A stretch of DNA of 6,346 nt from Eubacterium sp. (GTDB lineage Bacteria > Bacillota > Clostridia > Oscillospirales > Acutalibacteraceae). The position numbers were made by a program, and so were the translations under genes. The notes below the pieces were generated by a model, which saw only the letters and a program-made list of their open reading frames with translations, was not told where the DNA came from and ran no database searches. The stretch lies in assembly GCA_017543415.1 (NCBI GenBank), contig JAFYGD010000022.1, positions 1 to 6,346 on the forward strand. The letters are read 5' to 3'. Shown one piece after another: positions 1-5,330 of this stretch; the first letter of the stretch is position 1; each line of letters opens with the position of its first letter.

Positions 1-916
1 AGCGTACTGCGCCCGCGGGCTTTTTCCACGAAAGCTTTATGCTGCTCTTTGTGATTTTAGCCTGCTTTAACTGAAGCGCGTTGAATACCGTTCCTGCAGG
101 GTCGGTTTCGGATGAATATTTAACAAGATACTTTTCGGCAACGCTTTCGGAAGCGCCCTCGCCGAGAGCCGTTCCGTCCTTGCCCTTTTCTTCGGCGGAG
201 CCGCCGGTGATTCCGCTTCCCGGAGGAACGGTTGACATTGAATACGGGTCATCCGCAAACTTTAAAATTATCTGCGGTTCGCTCGGGTGAGCGGTGTTGG
301 TGTCGTTAACATAACTGATAATGCTGTCATTGGTACTCTTTGTGTAAACCGTTACCTGGTTTGTATTCATGGTTCCGCCTATCGCCTGTGCAATTCTGGG
401 ATTGCCGGAATCTCCGCTCGAAAGATAGGGGTTGGTTTCAAGGTAATAGGTTGTAAGGTTTGTGCAGCCCGCAAACGCGTTTTCACCGATATAGCTGACG
501 CTTCCCGCAATTGCAAGTTCCGTAATGGTGGTGCAGCCTTCAAAAGCTTTGCTTGAAATTGCTTCATAGCCCTTGGGAATTGCAACCTTAATCGGATGGG
601 TTGTCTTGAACACGGTGCCGTTTCCGTCACCGACAATAAATCCCGTTCCTTCTATTGCGGGATAGGTTTTGCCGTTGATAGTCAGCGACTGCGGACGCGG
701 CATTTCAATTACCGTTGCCGTGCCTTTGTATTCAACAACAAATACACTGTGAAGTTCTTTTGAATCCGCACCCGCCCAAACATCATAAACAAAGCCGTCC
801 TTTTCTACGGAAAAATGGACTTCTTCCTCGGCAAGCGCGGGGGTCTGCGGCAGAATTAAAAGAACCAACGCAAGTAACAACGCGGTTAATTTACTGATTT
901 TAACGTTTGTTTTCAT
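1..916 (-). CDS. Secreted BspA-like leucine-rich-repeat protein, C-terminus cut by the left window edge
   Basis: Translating the minus strand from the ATG at 914-916 gives an open frame of 305 codons that leaves the window still open. The start follows a strong AAAGGAAGG ribosome binding site. Residues 1-29 form a classical signal peptide: a lysine-containing N-region, a leucine-rich core at about 10-22, and an ALA cleavage motif at 27-29. Residues about 109-159 hold leucine-rich repeats of the BspA/LRR_5 type, recognised by two units of the form I-x-x-x-A-F-x-G-C-T-x-I/L (KAFEGCTTITEL and NAFAGCTNLTTY). Residues about 225-270 are a Gly/Ser/Glu-rich linker. From about 283 a beta-rich segment (ITKSSIKLSWKKPAGA) looks like the start of a fibronectin type III domain. 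Such proteins are exported and often bind the cell surface or host or polymer ligands; the ligand here is unknown. A dedicated promoter lies upstream. Family call is fairly sure, function not. Confidence 0.85.
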   Translation of the reverse strand, partial: MKTNVKISKLTALLLALVLLILPQTPALAEEEVHFSVEKDGFVYDVWAGADSKELHSVFVVEYKGTATVIEMPRPQSLTINGKTYPAIEGTGFIVGDGNGTVFKTTHPIKVAIPKGYEAISSKAFEGCTTITELAIAGSVSYIGENAFAGCTNLTTYYLETNPYLSSGDSGNPRIAQAIGGTMNTNQVTVYTKSTNDSIISYVNDTNTAHPSEPQIILKFADDPYSMSTVPPGSGITGGSAEEKGKDGTALGEGASESVAEKYLVKYSSETDPAGTVFNALQLKQAKITKSSIKLSWKKPAGAVR

Positions 917-963
917 CTGTATCCTTCCTTTCGCAAAAGCTACGGTAAAACCGCTTTTTATTT

Positions 964-992
964 ATTATATCATACCTATAATAAATCTGCAA
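964..992 (-). promoter_or_regulatory. Sigma-A promoter of the BspA-like gene
   Basis: On the minus strand the sequence reads TTGCAG, a 17-base spacer, then TATAAT, with an extended -10 (TGATATAAT). The -10 is at 964-969 and the -35 at 987-992. Transcription would start near 957, leaving a leader of about 40 bases before the ATG at 916. It lies just downstream of the terminator of the preceding minus-strand gene, so the BspA-like gene is probably transcribed alone. Confidence 0.75.
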
Positions 993-1000
993 TTACGAAT

Positions 1001-1027
1001 AAAAAAAGCACCCTTCCGGATGCTTTT
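1001..1027 (-). terminator. Rho-independent terminator of the DUF348/G5/3D gene
   Basis: On the minus strand AAAAGCATCC, a GGAA tetraloop and GGGTGCTTTT form a 10-bp stem (one U-G wobble), followed by a run of seven T from 1007 down to 1001. It begins 8 bases after the stop codon of the 411-residue protein. The orientation of the T run shows that it acts on minus-strand transcription. Confidence 0.85.
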
Positions 1028-1034
1028 GAATTAT

Positions 1035-2270
1035 TTACCAGCCGAGCCTTACGATTGTAATATCGCAGGAGCCCGTTCCGTAGCGGTAGCAGGCTGCGTG
1101 GCCTTCGGGAGTGAATATATCAATTCTTCCCACTGCGGAAAGTCCGCTGCCTCCGCGGTCAACAACCGTATACATTACGCCGTCAACGTTGAGAACAGTA
1201 CCGAGCGGAAGCCAGTTACAAGCGATGTAGTACGGGTTTTTCATACCGTTGGAAATCCTTTTACCGCTTGAGGTAATTCCGCTGTTTGAGCCGTTACAGG
1301 TTGCGCAAGCACAGTAATGGGTATATCTTCCGTCAATGTGCTGGCCTACCGTGTAGCCCCACTTTGAGGTAACGCCGTTGGGCTCAATATCCTGCGCGCC
1401 TTCGGGCTTCTTTGTACCTACCTTAACTACCTTCTGCTTTGCCTTTTTAACAACAACAGACTTAATCTTGGTCTTTTTAACCTTTTTGCCGTTAACGTAC
1501 TTAACTCTGTAGGTTACCTTTTTCTTACCGTTTTTGCCTTTTTTAACAACCTTGGTTTCGCCGACGAACATATCGTCGTCCTTAACGGTTTTGGTTGTGT
1601 ACTTGATTTTCTTTGTAACGGTTTTTTCCTTATAGCTTACTCTGTAAACCTTAACCGTCATATTAGCCTTGAGCGCCTTGTCAAGCGCGGGCTTTGTATA
1701 ATCCTTGCCTTCAAGGGTAACGCCTGCTTCCTTAAGAAGGTCTGCAACGGTTCCCTCAATAACACTGTACGCCTGTGTTTTACCGTCAACACGGAGCTTT
1801 ACGCTGAAAACGGGCTTGATTTTAAGAACCATACCGTCCTTAACCGCCTCGTCAAGCGCATAGTTTACTCTTTCGCTGCTTTTGAGCTCAACGTTCATTT
1901 CGCTGAGAGCCTCGCTTACGGTGTTTGAGTAAACGTTATAATTAGTAATGCTGTTATTGCGTTCAACATTAACCGATTTAAGAGTGTTGATTACAATTAT
2001 GCCGCCCTCACCCTGAACGTAGCCGGAAAAATCGAGCTTATCGTCGTCTTCAAGTGTGATTCCTGCTTCGGTGAGAATTTCGATAGGTTCCGTTTCAGTA
2101 GTTGCAACAGTTCTTTCCTGCGCGTCTTTAACGATTTTTACATCTACTGTGCTGTTGTCAGCTGCAAAAACAACCGATGCAAAAATTGACACGATAATGA
2201 AAAGAGCAATTACAGTTGAGGCTGCGGTTTTGAAATACCGTTTGCCTGCAGCTATTGATTGGTTAGTCAT
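1035..2270 (-). CDS. Secreted DUF348-G5-3D domain protein (YabE/resuscitation-factor-like wall hydrolase)
   Basis: This 411-residue protein is exported: a basic N-terminus with a hydrophobic core at about 15-35 and a VFA or FAA cleavage site at 34-37. About three DUF348 repeats follow (roughly 42-97, 98-152, 153-210), then a G5 domain at about 211-288 that is strikingly lysine-rich (about 27 of 78 residues). The C-terminal 3D domain (about 304-411) has the YCACATCNG entry motif, LPLGT, VDRGGSG with Asp371, and GRIDIF with Asp384. In the family this architecture (B. subtilis YabE, Rpf-like Sps proteins) cleaves or binds peptidoglycan during growth, division or spore outgrowth; that activity is inferred here. 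The first of the three Asp residues that name the 3D domain appears to be Asn352 (ACNWLPLGT). Cysteines 320, 322, 325 and 351 cluster near the fold entrance. The start is fixed by AAAGGAG six bases upstream. It is monocistronic, with its own promoter and terminator. Confidence 0.9.
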   Translation of the reverse strand: MTNQSIAAGKRYFKTAASTVIALFIIVSIFASVVFAADNSTVDVKIVKDAQERTVATTETEPIEILTEAGITLEDDDKLDFSGYVQGEGGIIVINTLKSVNVERNNSITNYNVYSNTVSEALSEMNVELKSSERVNYALDEAVKDGMVLKIKPVFSVKLRVDGKTQAYSVIEGTVADLLKEAGVTLEGKDYTKPALDKALKANMTVKVYRVSYKEKTVTKKIKYTTKTVKDDDMFVGETKVVKKGKNGKKKVTYRVKYVNGKKVKKTKIKSVVVKKAKQKVVKVGTKKPEGAQDIEPNGVTSKWGYTVGQHIDGRYTHYCACATCNGSNSGITSSGKRISNGMKNPYYIACNWLPLGTVLNVDGVMYTVVDRGGSGLSAVGRIDIFTPEGHAACYRYGTGSCDITIVRLGW

Positions 2271-2306
2271 CTTTATCTCCTTTAATTATCCGAACACGGT
2301 TTTATT

Positions 2307-2320
2307 TGGCGCAAACGCCA
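2307..2320 (-). other. Small hairpin in the 5' leader of the DUF348/G5/3D gene
   Basis: TGGCG and CGCCA pair around a four-base loop, within the predicted 70-base leader and about 37 bases upstream of the ATG. There is no T run and it is too small for a known riboswitch. It could stabilise the mRNA 5' end or be incidental. Confidence 0.35.
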
Positions 2321-2346
2321 TACCCTGTTCACATCAAACAGTGTGC

Positions 2347-2374
2347 ATTATAGCACAATTCTGTATATTGTCAA
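2347..2374 (-). promoter_or_regulatory. Consensus sigma-A promoter of the DUF348/G5/3D gene
   Basis: The minus strand reads TTGACA (2369-2374), a 16-base spacer and TATAAT (2347-2352), preceded by TG for an extended -10 (TGCTATAAT). Both hexamers are perfect consensus, so the gene is probably strongly expressed in vegetative cells. Predicted transcription start near 2340. Confidence 0.85.
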
Positions 2375-2466
2375 CAAAACAAAACTGAAAATTTTGTATC
2401 ATTTGCACAAATTCGTTGCCTGCGATAGGCTAATCTGCCCCGTTTTAGTCCAAATGTAGTGGTTAC

Positions 2467-2502
2467 ACGCTTTAACGCTTTACTATAAAAAAGCGATTTT
2501 TT
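2467..2502 (+). repeat. Tandem ACGCTTTA duplication leading into a small T-tailed hairpin
   Basis: ACGCTTTA is repeated exactly twice at 2467-2482. The second copy (CGCTTT, 2476-2481) pairs with AAAGCG at 2490-2495 across an 8-base loop and is followed by ATTTTTT. In the plus direction this resembles a weak intrinsic terminator, but no plus-strand gene lies upstream, so the role is unclear. Confidence 0.4.
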
Positions 2503-2542
2503 GTTAAAAATGGAAGAAAATGGCTACCCCGTTTTTTACAAA

Positions 2543-2572
2543 TTGTAACTTTTAGGGTGTTAAAGGTTACAA
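2543..2572. repeat. Inverted repeat, 12-bp stem with 6-base loop
   Basis: TTGTAACTTTTA pairs with TAAAGGTTACAA around GGGTGT, with one G-T wobble. No T run follows on either strand, so this is not a standard terminator. Its left arm overlaps a 13-base palindrome, TTACAAATTGTAA (2536-2548). It could be an operator or part of a structured transcript; no function can be assigned. Confidence 0.55.
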
Positions 2573-2631
2573 AAATACTACATCTTGCGTCAGCCCACGG
2601 TATATGCGGGTGTTCAAAACCATATGTAGTC

Positions 2632-2681
2632 GGCTTATTTAACATTTATATAATTAGGCATATATAATATATAAATAAGCC
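2632..2681. repeat. Long AT-rich inverted repeat just downstream of the SleB-like gene
   Basis: GGCTTATTTA (2632-2641) is exactly complementary to TAAATAAGCC (2672-2681). After four mismatched positions, pairing resumes for seven more bases around a short loop containing ATTAGGC. It begins 10 bases beyond the stop of the minus-strand SleB-like gene, so it could be a transcript-end hairpin for that gene, although no T run follows in that direction. Confidence 0.55.
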
Positions 2682-2690
2682 TTATAATAC

Positions 2691-3169
2691 TTATATACAA
2701 AAGTAATGATTTCCTATTACCTTTATAACCTTGCGGGAGCGCATCCACGCGTTGCTTGTTTTTGCGGGATTATAGTAATATATTGCGCCGCCCGTCGGGT
2801 CCCAGCCGTTCATGGCGTCCTGCGCGGCTCTTTTTGCGCTGTCAGCAACGGGGGCGTACCAGTTGCTGTCGTTTACGCAGGAAAACGCACCGTTCTGATA
2901 TACCACCCCGCTTATCGTATCCGGAAACGAGGGGTGCGCTACCCTGTTAAGAACAACCGCGCCTACCGCAACCTGTCCCTCATAGCTTTCTCCGCGCGCT
3001 TCTGCTGAAATAACCTTGGCAAGAAGATTAACCTCCGCGGCGGTATACTTTGTTGAGCTGCCTCCGAAACGGTGTTTTTATCCGGCCGTACAAAAAAGAC
3101 TATTCTTTCAAAATACGGCGATTCCGTATTCGTAACCTCCAGAATTTGTTTGTTAATTCCCTTTAACAT
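2691..3169 (-). pseudogene. SleB/CwlJ-family cell wall hydrolase (Hydrolase_2), broken by a frame disruption
   Basis: SleB-family enzymes hydrolyse peptidoglycan, classically spore cortex during germination. On the minus strand a frame ending at 2691 encodes a nearly complete Hydrolase_2 domain: YTAAEVNLLAKV, SAEARGESYEGQ with the glutamates expected at the active site, VGAVVLNRV, VVYQNGAFS, NGWDPTGGAIYYYNP, and a C-terminal IGNHYF. Going upstream this frame meets a TAA (about 3079-3081) with no ATG, GTG or TTG between that stop and the domain's catalytic region. The only good start (ATG 3167-3169, preceded by GGGGTGA) is in another frame and stops at 2963. A missing base, for example in the A5 run at 3075-3079, would join both into a 159-residue protein. 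Alternatives are a deletion that fused two genes out of frame, or a sequence error. No signal peptide is visible, as in CwlJ. If the error is real, the enzyme is probably not made. Confidence 0.75.
2963..3169 (-). CDS. Short ORF forming the 5' part of the broken SleB-like locus
   Basis: This 68-residue frame starts at ATG 3167-3169 behind a GGGGTGA ribosome binding site; an upstream in-frame TTG at 3196 is less likely. Residues 1-36 (MLKGINKQILEV, then SPYFERIVFFVRP) look like natural protein. From about residue 37 onward the sequence is Gln/Arg-rich, overlaps the true SleB coding frame, and is almost certainly out-of-frame translation. It is either the N-terminus of the SleB-like protein or the remnant of a separate small gene. 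I do not recognise a function. Confidence 0.35.
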   Translation of the reverse strand: MLKGINKQILEVTNTESPYFERIVFFVRPDKNTVSEAAQQSIPPRRLIFLPRLFQQKRAEKAMRDRLR

Positions 3170-3187
3170 TCCGTCACCCCGCATTGA

Positions 3188-3193
3188 ATTATA
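3188..3193 (-). promoter_or_regulatory. Possible -10 element upstream of the SleB-like locus
   Basis: On the minus strand a perfect TATAAT lies 18 bases before the predicted ATG. No good -35 is found 16-18 bases upstream of it, so this may be a weak promoter or one read by another sigma factor. A sporulation sigma factor would fit the gene family, but the sequence does not prove it. Confidence 0.35.
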
Positions 3194-3196
3194 CAA

Positions 3197-3508
3197 ATAG
3201 TGTTATACGCTTTGGTAATTTTTATTCAGCAAAGGCTTACGGGAATTTTGTTAAATTCGTGCAGAAATTTTTACTTGACAACGCATTGTAATAACGCTTT
3301 GTAATATCGGGGCTGAAAAATGCAATGTGGAAAACTCGGTGGAAAATGGGTAAAACTTTGCGAAATACCGCTATATTGCGGAATTTTTAAGTGTTGAAAA
3401 CTCATTTTCACGCGCGAAAGCGTAAGTTTTTCACATTTTACACATAGTTTTTAACATTACAAAATTGTTATAATTTTTTGTATATTTTGCTGTTTTTATC
3501 TTTCCCTC
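3197..3508. other. Gene-free AT-rich interval between the SleB-like locus and ogg
   Basis: No coding frame is supported on either strand. The interval contains a TTGACA (3275-3280) followed by a 13-base tandem repeat, a TGTTATAAT extended -10-like string at 3466-3474, and several GTGGAAAA/TTTTCACA-like words. Whether a further upstream promoter feeds ogg from here cannot be decided from sequence alone. Confidence 0.4.
3281..3306 (+). repeat. 13-base tandem direct repeat
   Basis: ACGCATTGTAATA is followed immediately by ACGCTTTGTAATA, 12 of 13 positions identical, directly after a TTGACA. A looser third copy, ACGCTTTGGTAAT, is at 3207-3219. It may be a regulator binding pair or a simple duplication. 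Confidence 0.55.
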
Positions 3509-3537
3509 TTGACAAAAAAATGTTATAATCATTTTAT
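3509..3537 (+). promoter_or_regulatory. Promoter of the ogg operon
   Basis: An extended -10, TGTTATAAT, ends at 3529, but its properly spaced -35 (around 3501-3506, TTTCCC) is poor. A perfect TTGACA at 3509-3514 is only 9 bases from that -10. It would instead pair at 17 bases with a weak TTTTAT at 3532-3537. Either element would give a leader of roughly 20-30 bases before the ATG at 3565. Confidence 0.55.
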
Positions 3538-3564
3538 TACAACCTGTGATATAAGAGGGTAAAA

Positions 3565-4383
3565 ATGGAATACAAAATTACGGGTAACGACATTTTCGTT
3601 ACGGGCGTTGACTGCCTTGACCTTGACCTTACGCTTGACTGCGGCCAGGCGTTCCGCTGGGAAAAGCAGCCCGACGGCTCCTACAGCGGCGTTGCGGGCG
3701 GTTATTTCCTGAATGTTGCAAAGGAAAACGGCACCCTGATATTTAAAAACACAAGCGAAAAGGCGTTTCTTGATTTCTGGGTGCATTATTTTGACCTTGA
3801 GAAGGACTACGCCGCAATCTGTGAAAGGCTGAAGGGCGACAGTCTGCTTTCCTCAACGATTGATTCGTACTACGGTATACGCATTTTGAACCAGGAAAGC
3901 TGGGAGGCTCTCTGCTCCTTCGTTATCAGCCAGCAGAACAACATAAAAAGAATAAAGCTTATAATCGGCAGGCTTTGCAGCGCTTACGGACGCGACCTCG
4001 GCGGCGGGCATTTCACCTTCCCGAGCGCAGAAACGCTTTCAAAGCTTTCCGTTGAGGATTTTGAAGCGCTCGGAACGGGCTACCGCGCAAAGTACCTTGA
4101 AAAGCTTTCAAAAGCCGTTGCCTCGGGCGAAATTGACCTTGAAAAAATCAAAAGCCTTGAGCTTGAGGACGCGCGCAGGGAGCTGCTTAACATATACGGA
4201 GTCGGAATTAAGGTTGCAAACTGCGCCCTGCTTTTCGGCTTTGGATTTTACTGGGCGTTCCCCGTTGACGTATGGATGAAGCGCGTTATGGAGCGCTACC
4301 CGAACGGGCTTCCCGAATGCTTTAAGGGTATAGAGGGAATTGCCCAGCAGTACCTTTTCCACTGGGCAAGGAACAATTTATAG
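3565..4383 (+). CDS. ogg: 8-oxoguanine DNA glycosylase/AP lyase, Ogg family
   Basis: The enzyme excises 8-oxoguanine from oxidised DNA and nicks the strand by beta-elimination, the first step of base excision repair in the cytoplasm. The 272-residue length is normal for bacterial Ogg. The N-terminal OGG domain carries DCGQAFRW (25-32). The HhH-GPD fold follows: ISQQNNIKRI (121-130), a GYRAKYL segment (172-178), and a helix-hairpin-helix at about 206-226 (YGVGIKVAN) whose Lys216 aligns with catalytic Lys249 of human OGG1. Asp235 in FPVDVWM aligns with Asp268. All key residues are present. By the same motif matching, Arg129 and Arg174 fall where human OGG1 has Arg154 and Arg204, which read the base opposite the lesion. 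The start follows GAGGG five bases upstream. The stop is 11 bases before the next gene, whose ribosome binding site begins at this stop codon, so the two genes form an operon. Confidence 0.93.
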   Translation: MEYKITGNDIFVTGVDCLDLDLTLDCGQAFRWEKQPDGSYSGVAGGYFLNVAKENGTLIFKNTSEKAFLDFWVHYFDLEKDYAAICERLKGDSLLSSTIDSYYGIRILNQESWEALCSFVISQQNNIKRIKLIIGRLCSAYGRDLGGGHFTFPSAETLSKLSVEDFEALGTGYRAKYLEKLSKAVASGEIDLEKIKSLELEDARRELLNIYGVGIKVANCALLFGFGFYWAFPVDVWMKRVMERYPNGLPECFKGIEGIAQQYLFHWARNNL

Positions 4384-4394
4384 GAGGAGTTAAT

Positions 4395-5303
4395 ATGAAA
4401 ACCTTTTTAAAAATACTCTGCGCGTTTTTTGCGGTAATACTTGCGGTTGTAATTGTTTTCGGCGCGCTTGATACCGCCTACTATTCACATTACAAAAAGG
4501 CAAAGAGCGAATTTGACATTTCCGCTGCTGAAAAGACGGACGAAATAACGCTTATGAGCGTTAACGTAAGAACCTGGAGCCCGACTGACGTGCTTAAAAA
4601 GAGCTGGTTTTACCGCGCGGACCTTATTGTTAAAAACATAGCCGACACCGCGCCGGATATTATCGGCTTTCAGGAGGTAACTCCGGTACATTACAAGTAC
4701 CTTACCGAAACGCTCAAGGGCTACGACAACGTTATTGCATACCGCGATAACAGCCCCCTGCACGAGGCGTGCCCCGTATTTTACAGCACGGAGCGCTTTG
4801 AGCTGACGGACAAGGGCTCCTTCTGGCTTTCCGAAACGCCGGAGGAAATGAGCAAGGACTGGGGCGCAGCGTGTTACCGTATCTGCTCCTACGTTATCTT
4901 AAAGGATAAAACAAATAATAAGCAGCTTGTTGTTTTCAACACACACCTTGACCATATAAGCGACGAGGCAAGGATTAACGGAATCAACGTTGTGCTTGAT
5001 AAAATTAAGCAGTTCGGCGGCCTGCCCAGCGTTATTATGGGCGACTTCAACGCCGACGAGAGCAGCGAAACCTACGCCGCCGCAACCGGGCTTTTCCTTG
5101 ACGCCAAATATCAGACGGAGAATACGGACAGCGGCGCAACCTATCAACAGTGGGGCAAAAAGCTTGACGACGAAAACATTGATTACTTTATGATTTCCAA
5201 AACGGGAATAAAGGTAAACGAATACAAGGTAGTTGACACCACCTATGACGGCGTTTACCCGAGCGACCATTTTCAGATAATGATAAAGATTAACCTTACC
5301 TAA
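4395..5303 (+). CDS. Membrane-anchored or secreted endonuclease/exonuclease/phosphatase (EEP) family protein
   Basis: EEP-fold enzymes cleave phosphodiester or phosphomonoester bonds in nucleic acids, phospholipids or inositol phosphates with a divalent metal. Of 302 residues, the first ~25 form one hydrophobic segment (about 7-25) after Lys2 and Lys6. This predicts an uncleaved anchor or signal peptide with the catalytic domain outside. The full motif set follows: Asn57 (MSVNVR), Glu94 (GFQEV), His184 (NTHLDH), Asp217 and Asn219 (GDFNAD), Asp263 (IDYFMIS), and the Asp291-His292 pair (PSDHF). Length and motif order match the family and nothing is truncated. Substrate cannot be told from sequence; the exported location argues against a role as intracellular AP endonuclease. 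The start follows AGGAGG at a good distance. The gene is co-transcribed with ogg and ends at a strong terminator. Confidence 0.9.
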   Translation: MKTFLKILCAFFAVILAVVIVFGALDTAYYSHYKKAKSEFDISAAEKTDEITLMSVNVRTWSPTDVLKKSWFYRADLIVKNIADTAPDIIGFQEVTPVHYKYLTETLKGYDNVIAYRDNSPLHEACPVFYSTERFELTDKGSFWLSETPEEMSKDWGAACYRICSYVILKDKTNNKQLVVFNTHLDHISDEARINGINVVLDKIKQFGGLPSVIMGDFNADESSETYAAATGLFLDAKYQTENTDSGATYQQWGKKLDDENIDYFMISKTGIKVNEYKVVDTTYDGVYPSDHFQIMIKINLT

Positions 5304-5330
5304 AAAAGACGGGCTCTGCGCCCGTCTTTT
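5302..5330. terminator. Bidirectional rho-independent terminator between convergent genes
   Basis: AAAAGACGGGC and GCCCGTCTTTT form a perfect 11-bp stem around a 5-base loop (TCTGC). On the plus strand it ends in TTTT; on the minus strand a run of six T follows. It overlaps the stop codon of the EEP gene on one side (stop ends at 5303) and the stop codon of the convergent Spo0A-derived gene on the other (5329-5331), so it serves both. Confidence 0.9.

Larger units (their letters stand above)
2375..2690. other. Gene-free interval with several inverted repeats
   Basis: No credible coding frame on either strand fills these 316 bases between the promoter of the wall protein and the end of the SleB-like gene. 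The interval holds a tandem 8-base duplication, a 12-bp-stem hairpin, a 13-base palindrome and a long AT-rich inverted repeat (listed separately). CCCCGTTTT occurs at 2438 and 2527, ATGTAGT at 2454 and 2624 with its complement at 2577, and GGTTACA at 2461 and 2566. I cannot match it to a known RNA family. Confidence 0.5.

Noticed and set aside
2271..2340. Riboswitch (such as c-di-AMP ydaO type) in the leader of the wall-hydrolase gene
   Set aside because: The leader is only about 70 bases and has one 5-bp hairpin; known ydaO-type riboswitches are much longer and their conserved segments are absent.
2056..2388. Plus-strand ORF of 110 codons across the start of the DUF348/G5/3D gene
   Set aside because: It is antisense to the signal peptide and first DUF348 repeat and to the strong minus-strand promoter; no convincing start signal.
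2706..3008. Plus-strand ORF of 100 codons opposite the SleB-like gene
   Set aside because: It lies antisense to a clear Hydrolase_2 domain, is Arg/Cys-rich without family features, and lacks a good ribosome binding site.
3070..3085. Programmed -1 frameshift in the SleB-like gene
   Set aside because: The A5 run is not a proper X-XXY-YYZ slippery heptamer in this frame: slipping back puts a TAA under the P-site tRNA. No clear downstream stimulator was seen. A mutation or sequence error is simpler.
3326..3444. Cluster of one-mismatch DnaA-box-like words (TGTGGAAAA at 3326, TTTTTCACA at 3427, TTTTACACA at 3436), suggesting a replication origin
   Set aside because: None is an exact TTATNCACA, no dnaA or dnaN gene is near, and similar words occur in other AT-rich spacers of this window (for example 5595-5603). 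Chance is sufficient.
4899..5270. Minus-strand ORF of 123 codons inside the EEP gene
   Set aside because: It is the complement of a gene with a full set of catalytic motifs; the composition fits shadow coding.
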